Source: Phoronis ovalis
Lineage: Eukaryota > Phoronida > Phoronidae
Direction: 5' to 3'
Length of the DNA: 14,893 nt
Assembly (NCBI GenBank): GCA_028565635.1
Contig: JAOXYB010030122.1
Coordinates: 1-14,893 of the forward strand
This document shows positions 9,501 to 14,893 of the stretch, in pieces (the stretch's first letter is position 1; the number at the start of each line of letters is the position of its first letter). Made by a program: the position numbers and the translations under genes. The notes beneath the pieces are model-generated. The model made no database searches and was not told where the DNA came from. It saw only the letters and a list, made by a program, of their open reading frames with translations.

Positions 9501-12500
9501 TACGCTTTTCTGTTTAATTTTCTCTTAAAATAAGAATGGATACCTGGTTTGAGTTTGGTTTGTGCCATGGCTTATATGTGACTTTCATTCCATTATCATC
9601 AACGAGTGATATCGGCAGTGAATCCAGGAATTCAGATAGTGTACCCGGGGTTGGACGTGGATCTGCCAGCAAGTACTGTTCAATAGACACAACTACAATG
9701 TATATATACAAAGATCTATAAAATTAATGCAGTAACAATTTGTAAAATTAAACAGAACAAACCTATCTTTAGATATGCAAGCAATTAGTATTGATGGTCT
9801 TAATTTTTGATATAACAGACATAAATAAAACATGTTTTAGTTTTCCTTCACTGATGTTACATACAGAAATTACACTTGCTAGTCACAAAAGAAAGTATCC
9901 ATAAGAATTCAGCTCCACCAGTTCATATTACAATATAATGAGAATGTGAATAAATAGAATTTCATATTTAATACTGCTAACATCAGATCTTACTTCTTCT
10001 TTTCTGTGAAACTGGTTGATACAATATCGCAAATGGAAACTGGGCCACCATAGACTGTTTAATCCAGCGATTAACAACTGTAAAACCAAATAAACGCCAA
10101 AATAAATACAATCTCGCCGCATAGAGCACAATTGGAAATCAATTTTTCTATTTGCTAGCATCAAATAGGTTTGCTTGTTTTTTTTTGTAAAACAGTTAGA
10201 GATTGACTTTTTAATACATACAAATGACTTTCTATATTAATTAATATAGTCAACTACAAGTATTACAACAGTGCACAATTTGTACGATTGCTAAATATTA
10301 CACGTCACGAATTTACGAATATTACATGTCAAACAATTGTGCGCTTTAGTGTAAATTGATTTTATATTAGTTACACTAAAGAGTTGTCATAAGACATGAA
10401 TTATGAATAAGAATTTTCTTATTATTATAATGTGGACACTACTTGAATTTAAGACTGTCTAAAGAAAAGTTGAATGCTGTAGTACTCAACATGAAGCCAC
10501 TCTAAAATAAAGTATGACATGTAGCATATAATTTTACTTACTAGTTTTTTCCTCACTGACATCTACTAAACCAAATCTGATGTCAATATTTGCATCTCTT
10601 AACTCCATAACTGATCGATGGAATGCATATAGAAAACGCTTTACATTTAACACCCAGTGAGCATAGAAACCAATCAGTATTGGCTTGAAATCATGATGCA
10701 CTCTTAGAGCCATATCTTCAAAATTGTACTACAATAAATGACTATTTACAATTGCAGTTTAACAATCTACTCCTTGCATTTGAAAAGCAGTTTAACTTTG
10801 AAAGTTTGTGTAAACTAACTGTGTGTCAACTGTCTATGCCTAGTACTATACAAAACATAACTTTAACATATTTTATAATTTTAAACTTAATCTGAAAGGA
10901 AAAAATATTCTGCAGCAAAACTACTGTAATAGTGTCAGTTTATTAATTTAACAATCCACAAAAAACAGGAAGATTAATTTTTAGAAGACTTTGTCTTCAC
11001 CATCGTATTGACAATTAAATCAGTATAAAACAGGTAAAGGGAAAAAAGCTTTAGGTTGACATATAGTAGCACTAAAATTTATGCTTCTCCATTAAATAAC
11101 CTTTTCACAAACAATGCCACATTTACGTTTAACAAATGTTGCTACAAAGGAAAAACAACAAGAAACAGTGTAATACTATCATTACCTTTGTTAACTGAAT
11201 TGCAGGAATTTGTCTAACGTTCAAGTACAACTCAATTCGATCTTTTGTGACCTCTTTTTCACCAATCAATAACTTTTCGACAGTACCTGAAACAATATTA
11301 AGAAATAATATTAAATGAACCAATGCAAAAATCTAAAAAAACATATTGTAAACCAGACAATGATAGAATTTGAATATAATTTTTCAAATAATTCATGTAT
11401 TATGCCTTGTTTTAGATTACCATGGATACATTTTTTTCATGATTTTCTGAAAATCAAACTGCAATCATAAACTTGTAGAATTATAAACATATTGAACTGA
11501 TAGCACCTAGGGAGAATTTTCCTTTTAACTTTATTCCTCATAGTTACAAGATGACACTTGCATAAGACTTCAAGACGTCTTACATCACATATGATGCTTG
11601 CATGAGCTTCACAACTCGTAATTATCTCAAATACTAAAATTATTTTAACAACCATACTTTGCTAGGTTTTTTTATCTGTCAAGACTACTTTTTTTTGCAT
11701 TTCACCACTACAATGTAACTGGAAATGTTTACTTTATTTTAAACAAAGCCTGTAAGCATTACCTTCTGTATTAATGAACACTACTGAAGGAAATTCTATA
11801 ATGGAATACATTTCAGCTAAATTTCTAATATCAGGAGAATGTGGATGAACAAATAACACAGTAATGGAGTTATGCCATTTATCACGAAGCTGAAATACAA
11901 TAAAACAACTGCATTACAAGACGATATACATGTAATAATAAATAAAAAGTACTGAAAATCAAGTTGGGCAATAATCACACTACAATTTTATTCACTTGGC
12001 AAATTATCACTCTGAGACTGTGAACTAGCAAAAATTAACTATACAGACTACATATTTATTGTCCTTGCACCTAAGGCTCCCAAATAAAATGACTAATATG
12101 GCGATCAATAATAATAATAATAATAATATAGTTTATTTTGGAATTTAAAAGATATTCCATAGATACATATTATTAAATACAGTGTACCATTACAGCAGAT
12201 TCTCTGCACCATAGATTATTACCCACCACTAAAATCAACCAATTCGTTTATACTACATGATAGTCTTTGCATAATGCCTGCTGCAGATTTCCTGAGTAAG
12301 GAACTGGTTTTCATTCCCCACATTTAAATAACATTATCACTGAATAATAAAAATAATACCTCAAAAAGAATTTCTTCTAACTGATAATGTGCAGCTACTC
12401 CAGGAAATCCAATGAGACTCAGGTTCTGTTGCGAGATCAAAGAATTTACATTTGATATGGTAACCTCCTGTAAATCATTAGAATGTCGTACAGCCTGAAA

Positions 12501-14230
12501 TGAAAATACTTAGGCACTATTATTCAAATTCGCACAATCTACATCCTATCACCAAGTATACCAGCTACCACTGCAAAATTGAGGATATGAATCAAACATA
12601 TTGATGACATAAAATCATTACGAGAAATAGATATGAAAATGTTCCCAAATTAAGCTTTGCCCAACCTTTCAGCTAGTGCCTAGTGGTAACACTTACACAC
12701 GGTTACAATGGATAGCCTGATTTTGCTAAAAATCCAAAATGTTAAAGCTTATTTTTAAGATGGGGATAAATTGAAGACAAGGGTTCTTTTCAGATAAGTA
12801 GGTTATATAAATTGGTTTGATTGGTGTAAATTGAAATCTAATTAATAATTAATCATGGCAGAAGTACATATTATTTATTTATATTATATACTAAAATGCA
12901 TTTATACTTAATATGTGGTAAAAAATCTTACCAGATCACGAAACCATCTAAAAAGGCTTTTCACAGAGCTTTTGCCACTAAAATCCACAGGTAGTGAAAG
13001 TCCCATATGACATCTCAGGGTAGGTACTGATACAGGGAATATGCTTTTCAAACTAGAATTCTAAAATTAAAAAAATATAAAAAAATTCTCTAAACATATC
13101 TAAAAACCATTTCACTAAATATTCTCTAAAGCGTACAAATTCATGAACTTTTAGATATAATAGAAGGAATGAGCACTGGTTACCTTCATGTGCCTATAAT
13201 ATGCATATGTTACATATGTAAAATGCAAAAGAAAGGATACATATGTATTTGGTTGTGCCACTGCACATAAACATGTTATCAAAATGGTTACTGGTGGATA
13301 TAAACTACCACAATATCTTTTTTTACTTACATAATTCACTTCAAAGGCACCGACTTGCCAAGTTGAAAAGGTTTGTGCACGATCCCTGTTTGACCAAAAA
13401 CTGCATAACCTGGATTCCAAAGTTGAGCCTGTTCCTGCACAAAAAATTATCAAAACAGTCATTTTTAAACAACTCTAAAGCTAAACAACACAGAAAACTT
13501 AATAAGTTATCCCCAATAACTGTGAAATCATTTGATTCAGTTTAAACATTCTCAGTTATTGCCTTCATGTCACCAACCTTTTGCACATTCAGTAACACAA
13601 AGAACTTACTATTGGTAGTAGTAAAATACATTATTAATAGCCATTTTTGTATGATGGTGCTGGGCCGAGATCTGGTACAGTTTTTAAAAGACTGATTCAT
13701 ACTATTTTTTTACTTGTCTATTTAAAACAAAGTAAATGCTAATAATACAGTATAGTACCTCTACTGAAAGCCATCTATTTAAAATATTTTTGAATCATTT
13801 AAATAATTACATGCTTATACATACCACCAACATTTTAACTGCGAGCTAGGTTGAAAAAAATGAAAGTTTTTACTATTAGAAGAATCACCCTCAAACTTTA
13901 TCTTATTACATGTATAAATACCTTGTTGTCGATATACTATGCACACAGGCAAATGTCTTGAAACTTTAATATGACGAAGTAACACATGTTCAGGGAGGTC
14001 TTTCAAGCAGGGTTTGTCAATTCTTTTAGAAACTAAAAACGACAAACTAAAATAAAAGTAACTATCATGACATCATCCCAACAAAAAAACTAACATGTAC
14101 CTTGATACCTGAAGTTCTAATTTTCTCATCCCAAAACTTGGAAATATATCCGGAAATACTACAGACACCGAATTCGGGTTTGAAATCTAATACAATGCTG
14201 ATTTGGTATTTGAGGGACATAAACACAGGA
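3311..14230 (-). CDS. Multi-thioredoxin-domain PDI-like protein, TXNDC16/ERp90-like (5' end outside window)
   Basis: This gene encodes a probable ER-luminal member of the PDI superfamily. Coding exons are complement(join(3311..3519, 3843..3969, 4342..4423, 4705..4839, 6640..6872, 7076..7162, 7445..7632, 7911..7995, 8388..8546, 8868..9026, 9544..9692, 9994..10077, 10542..10728, 11186..11286, 11763..11889, 12360..12494, 12932..13060, 13331..13434, 13922..14032, 14109..14230)). All 19 introns are GT..AG and every phase agrees: 2713 nt, 903 residues, TAA stop. Thioredoxin-like units are suggested by strand and 'FP' (cis-proline) motifs: IEFPSVVF (P234), GFYAHW then QFPFAILYQ (P353), ADCGNC then GFPTISAF (P576), and a C-terminal unit ending FPSMYIYP (P840). 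Only the third has CXXC (C530, C533). N-X-S/T sites at 113, 179, 435, 559 and 783 fit a secretory-pathway protein; no membrane segment and no KDEL-like end are seen. The architecture resembles TXNDC16, but that protein is ~825 aa in human and similarity is weak; TXNDC11 or an insect-specific multi-Trx protein are alternatives. Confidence 0.85.
3520..4341 (-). other. Introns 3520-3842 and 3970-4341 of the thioredoxin-like gene
   Basis: Two AT-rich introns of 323 and 372 bp flank the exon at 3843-3969. I see no gene or recognised repeat. A short AT palindrome (CATATATATATG) lies near 4204. Confidence 0.8.
3843..3969 (-). CDS. Thioredoxin-like gene exon
   Basis: The acceptor is TATTTGCAG and the donor is GTAAGT (phase 1). 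Its 42 codons contain SVSVVTVDVDQYPSW, the central strand of a thioredoxin fold where 'V.DVD' is typical. Using the GTAAGT donor rather than the adjacent GTGTAA keeps the frame into the last exon. Confidence 0.9.
4342..4423 (-). CDS. Thioredoxin-like gene exon
   Basis: The acceptor is TTTTCAG and the donor is AAG before GTGACC. It encodes NEELPVLVALVHQENIS..., the first core strand and start of helix 1 of the C-terminal thioredoxin-like domain. The active-site position reads VHQEN, so no CXXC is present. Confidence 0.88.
4705..4839 (-). CDS. Thioredoxin-like gene exon
   Basis: The acceptor is TTCTGTAG and the donor is GTAAAT (phase 2). It encodes a segment with KCEDHHALC (C729, C736), then LPVTHMTSTAF, which resembles the entry strand of the last thioredoxin-like domain. 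It joins the 6640-6872 exon through a split Trp codon. Confidence 0.87.
4840..6639 (-). other. Largest intron of the thioredoxin-like gene (1.8 kb)
   Basis: The flanking exons join through a split Trp codon, so the whole interval behaves as one intron. The short ORFs inside it on both strands look like chance or repeat-derived: they show no family motif. The part near 6121-6260 is less AT-rich and holds a possible tRNA-derived SINE. An inverted repeat lies at 5508-5533. Confidence 0.75.
6121..6260 (-). mobile_element. Possible decayed tRNA-derived SINE
   Basis: On the - strand, 6223-6212 reads TAGCGTCAGTGG, close to a pol III A box, and 6189-6179 reads GTTTGAAATCC, close to the B box consensus GGTTCGAATCC. 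They are in the right order, but about 34 bp apart instead of about 44. The boundaries given are approximate, and no tail or target-site duplication was identified. Confidence 0.3.
6640..6872 (-). CDS. Thioredoxin-like gene exon, Cys-rich segment
   Basis: The acceptor is CAACTACAG. The donor chosen is GTATAC after AATTG (phase 2), because the stronger-looking GTCAGA 24 nt earlier is phase 0 and would break the frame into the next exon. Its 77 codons contain EEDVYLVATLMPKM, YGPGYFYPYEC (C676) and two further cysteines (C681, C690), then an acidic stretch ISEFEDEEQD. Confidence 0.87.
7076..7162 (-). CDS. Thioredoxin-like gene exon
   Basis: The acceptor is ATTTTCAG and the donor is ATG before GTAAGT; exactly 29 codons, phase 0 at both ends. 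It encodes VKPLMDWFTKAAGLAV, the final helix of the CXXC-bearing thioredoxin domain. Confidence 0.88.
7445..7632 (-). CDS. Thioredoxin-like gene exon with cis-proline of the CXXC domain
   Basis: The acceptor is CATTTCAG and the donor is CAG before GTAAAT. It encodes GGSVYMVNC (C560), then C567, then NDVTGFPTISAFRG. The spacing from strand to C567 to the FPT cis-proline (P576) is that of PDI-type domains. A ~20-residue insertion with C-I-S-R-R follows before YHGVIQ. An alternative AG two bases inside the exon is excluded by phase. Confidence 0.92.
7911..7995 (-). CDS. Thioredoxin-like gene exon carrying the only CXXC motif
   Basis: The acceptor is ATTTTCAG and the donor is GTAATA (phase 1). 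It encodes VIFIIADCGNCKRNIPVFEE, a beta strand followed directly by CGNC (C530, C533) and a helix, the expected layout of a thioredoxin active site. The usual Trp before the CXXC is replaced by Asp. Confidence 0.92.
7996..8387 (-). other. Intron (392 bp) with a less AT-rich patch
   Basis: The flanking exons join in phase 0. The patch at about 8095-8190 is open in one + frame for ~37 codons without recognisable similarity. A small inverted repeat AGTAAC..GTTACT lies at 8355-8370, close to the donor of the upstream exon. Confidence 0.75.
8388..8546 (-). CDS. Thioredoxin-like gene exon
   Basis: The acceptor is TTGTTTTAG and the donor is TTA before GTACGT; 53 codons, phase 0 at both ends. It encodes GNIPVVTSSMWAEVIETS, the entry to the CXXC domain, then an insertion of about 15 residues (HPFISGVQWKGEV) before the core strand continues into VIFIIAD. 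Confidence 0.87.
8868..9026 (-). CDS. Thioredoxin-like gene exon, Lys-rich linker
   Basis: The acceptor is TATTTGCAG and the donor is ATG before GTAATG; 53 codons, phase 0 at both ends. It encodes a hydrophilic linker with a sequon at N435 and the basic run PKLKRKKHQKSK (residues 445-456). It is flanked by two thioredoxin-like domains and could be skipped without a frame change. Confidence 0.85.
9544..9692 (-). CDS. Thioredoxin-like gene exon
   Basis: The acceptor is CATTGTAG and the donor is CAG before GTATCC. Its 49 codons include PRPTPGTLSEFLDSLP, which fits the last helix of the preceding thioredoxin-like domain. The alternative AG at 9676-9677 is excluded by phase. Confidence 0.87.
9994..10077 (-). 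CDS. Thioredoxin-like gene exon with QFPF cis-proline
   Basis: The acceptor is GGTTTTACAG and the donor is GTAAGA (phase 1). It encodes VNRWIKQSMVAQFPFAILYQ, where the FP (P353) fits the cis-proline loop. Another frame is open across the whole exon, but its phases do not join the neighbours. Confidence 0.87.
10542..10728 (-). CDS. Thioredoxin-like gene exon, degenerate active site
   Basis: The acceptor is TATTGTAG and the donor is GTAAGT (phase 1). Its 62 codons contain KPILIGFYAHWVLNVKRFL, clearly a thioredoxin core strand plus 'FYA.W'. The two active-site cysteines are absent (VLNV). IRFGLVDVSEE is the next core strand. Confidence 0.9.
11186..11286 (-). CDS. Thioredoxin-like gene exon
   Basis: The acceptor is TTGTTTCAG and the donor is AAG before GTAATG. 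It encodes TVEKLLIGEKEVTKDRIELY, the last strand and helix of one thioredoxin-like domain, then the entry to the next (IPAIQLTK). Confidence 0.88.
11763..11889 (-). CDS. Thioredoxin-like gene exon
   Basis: The acceptor is TATTTCAG and the donor is GTAATG (phase 1). It encodes SITVLFVHPHSPDIRNLAEM and IIEFPSVVFINTEG, a thioredoxin-like core strand and cis-proline strand (P234), with HPHS where a CXXC would sit. Confidence 0.9.
12107..12129. repeat. Short (AAT)n microsatellite
   Basis: About seven and a half tandem AAT/ATA units inside an intron. No function is implied. Confidence 0.9.
12360..12494 (-). CDS. Thioredoxin-like gene exon
   Basis: The acceptor is TCATTTCAG and the donor is GAG before GTATTA; 45 codons, phase 0 at both ends. 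It encodes LSLIGFPGVAAHYQLEE. The sequon NLS sits at residue 179. Confidence 0.87.
12932..13060 (-). CDS. Thioredoxin-like gene exon
   Basis: The acceptor is TAATTTTAG and the donor is CTG before GTAAGA; 43 codons, phase 0 at both ends. It encodes NSSLKSIFPVSVPTLRC and SSVKSLFRWFRDL. I recognise no motif beyond the fold-like pattern; inclusion rests on open frame, splice sites and phase. Confidence 0.83.
13331..13434 (-). CDS. Thioredoxin-like gene exon
   Basis: The acceptor is TTTGTGCAG and the donor is TAT before GTAAGT. Of three frames only one is open across the exon, and its phases match both neighbours (TGSTLESRLCSFW..., WQVGAFEVNY). Confidence 0.82.
13922..14032 (-). CDS. Thioredoxin-like gene exon
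   Basis: The acceptor is GTTTTTAG and the donor is GTATTT (phase 1). Its 36 codons end HLPVCIVYRQQ, a hydrophobic strand preceded by Pro that resembles a cis-proline strand. Phases match both neighbours. Confidence 0.82.
14109..14230 (-). CDS. Thioredoxin-like gene, most upstream exon seen
   Basis: The donor is TCAG before GTATCA (phase 1), consistent with the next exon. Its 40 codons start PVFMSLKYQISIVLDF. The acceptor used (GTGTGAG, AG at 14231-14232) is weak. An in-frame ATG at residue 4 exists, but no signal peptide follows it, so I take the exon as internal with the true N-terminus further right. Confidence 0.65.
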
Positions 14231-14893
14231 CTCACACAGGCAAAATGTTAGAATCTTTTTTCAAATAATAAATATTAATTAACAAGAGTTGAAAATTACT
14301 TTTCCATGTACGATTAAATAAAATATACAGTCTTTATTATAAAGTTCTACAAATTGGCAGAACATTGGCCTGAGAGTGTACATAGATGAACAACTAAAAT
14401 TCTCAAAACACATTGAATATATATCAAGTAAACAAAACAACTAAGATCTGTGGACTTTCCTACATTTTTTTTGGTAAGACTACACTGAAAATACTGTGCT
14501 GTTACTTTGCCACTTCAACTATAAATCCAGGATCAGCATCTTATTGAGAATGTTTGTGTAGAGCAATAAAATTAGTGCTAGATATTAAGAACTTGTCATA
14601 CGAAGAGAGTCTATTGAAACTACAGGTCCCCAGCATATCGCACATGTCCGACAGTATAGTGTCTATAAATACGCATGGTTTAATGAAAATAATTTCCCAA
14701 TTACTATACTTCAAAACCACAACTAAAGGTCATTTCTACAAGCTCAAAATTCAGGAGTTTCAAATGGTGAAGGCAGTAGTTGAAGTTGAAGTTGGATAAT
14801 CAGAGAGTAATAATCTGGACCACGGTCAGCTGGCGCGCATGTGTCATTATATTTTTCAATAAATAAATTAATGATATACTATCCATATATTTT
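14231..14893 (-). other. Upstream intron (partial) of the thioredoxin-like gene
   Basis: The sequence to the right of the 14109-14230 exon contains no further exon that I can support. Most of it is occupied by the LINE fragment at 14361-14799, followed by an AT-rich tail with AATAAATAAAT (14858-14868). Confidence 0.65.
14361..14799 (+). mobile_element. Decayed LINE (non-LTR retrotransposon) fragment, end of reverse-transcriptase ORF
   Basis: Two blocks in different frames match the C-terminal end of CR1/jockey/RTE-type reverse transcriptases. Block 1 (14361-14444) reads LRVYIDEQLKFSKHIEYI then a stop, equivalent to the common 'LGV.ID..L.F..HI' motif. Block 2 (14554-14799) reads RAIKLVLDIKNLSYEESLLK and later TTTKGHFYKLKI, equivalent to 'RA.KLV....LSYEERL..L.LPSL' and 'TRGH..KL'. 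The sequence between contains stops and at least one frameshift. The copy is therefore dead, 5'-truncated and antisense to the host gene. The downstream AATAAATAAAT at 14858 may mark its 3' end. The family assignment within LINEs is not certain. Confidence 0.75.

Larger units (their letters stand above)
8547..10541 (-). other. Introns 8547-8867, 9027-9543, 9693-9993 and 10078-10541
   Basis: Four AT-rich introns (321, 517, 301 and 464 bp) between the exons listed. Reading both strands I recognise no gene, RNA or repeat in them. Confidence 0.75.
10729..12359 (-). other. Introns 10729-11185, 11287-11762 and 11890-12359
   Basis: Three AT-rich introns (457, 476 and 470 bp). The last contains the AAT microsatellite near 12107. 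Nothing else is recognised. Confidence 0.75.
12495..13921 (-). other. Introns 12495-12931, 13061-13330 and 13435-13921
   Basis: Three AT-rich introns (437, 270 and 487 bp). A short tRNA A-box-like string is present at about 12674-12692 without a convincing B box. Nothing else is recognised. Confidence 0.72.

Noticed and set aside
12660-12730. tRNA gene or SINE on the + strand
   Set aside because: An A-box-like TAGTGGTAAC string is present, but no convincing B box follows and no cloverleaf can be drawn.
13243-13545. 100-codon + strand ORF
   Set aside because: It runs antisense across the exon at 13331-13434, which has good splice sites and matching phases; the ORF has no motif.
14218-14220. 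ATG in the 14109-14230 exon as the true start of the thioredoxin-like protein
   Set aside because: It is not followed by a signal peptide, which a luminal PDI-like protein should have, and the upstream sequence offers an acceptor; an unseen 5' part is more likely.
3311-14230. Identification as TXNDC11
   Set aside because: TXNDC11, as I remember it, has a C-terminal CGFC domain followed by a long coiled coil; here the last domain has no CXXC and the protein ends soon after it. Not fully excluded without a search.
1-14893. CRISPR arrays, operons, bacterial defence systems or an integrated prophage
   Set aside because: The window is spliced eukaryotic DNA; there are no regularly spaced direct repeats and no prokaryotic-type gene clusters.

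Overview
The window is nuclear DNA of an animal, most likely an arthropod (probably an insect). It is AT-rich, and both protein-coding genes are split into short exons (63-300 bp) by mostly 200-500 bp introns with GT..AG ends. It holds the downstream parts of two genes arranged tail to tail. There are no bacterial-type operons, no RNA genes and no promoters I can support, because both 5' ends lie outside the window.

Positions 1-2813 (+ strand) carry the last six coding exons of DMAP1 (DNA methyltransferase 1-associated protein 1), a chromatin protein of the TIP60/NuA4 and SRCAP/SWR1 complexes. The exons cover the SANT/Myb-like domain, an acidic-basic coiled coil, the conserved C-terminal DMAP block and a basic tail. 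They encode 340 residues; the N-terminal part is upstream of the window.

Positions 3311-14230 (- strand) carry a large gene that I could rebuild as 20 coding exons. Every donor/acceptor phase agrees across 19 introns, giving 903 residues up to a TAA stop, with the N-terminus outside the window to the right. The product is a chain of thioredoxin-like (PDI-family) domains in which only one site keeps a CXXC motif (CGNC); the others lack it. It is most reminiscent of TXNDC16/ERp90, but the subfamily is not settled. It probably works in the ER lumen.

The space between the two stop codons is only 497 bp. Poly(A) signals on both strands suggest that the two 3' UTRs overlap by roughly 150-200 nt.

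Repeats are minor. A decayed, frameshifted C-terminal piece of a non-LTR retrotransposon (LINE) reverse transcriptase lies at 14361-14799, antisense within the upstream intron of the thioredoxin gene. A possible tRNA-derived SINE lies on the - strand near 6121-6260, inside the largest intron (4840-6639). There is one short AAT microsatellite. The two genes show no evident functional link: one product is nuclear and the other most likely ER-luminal.
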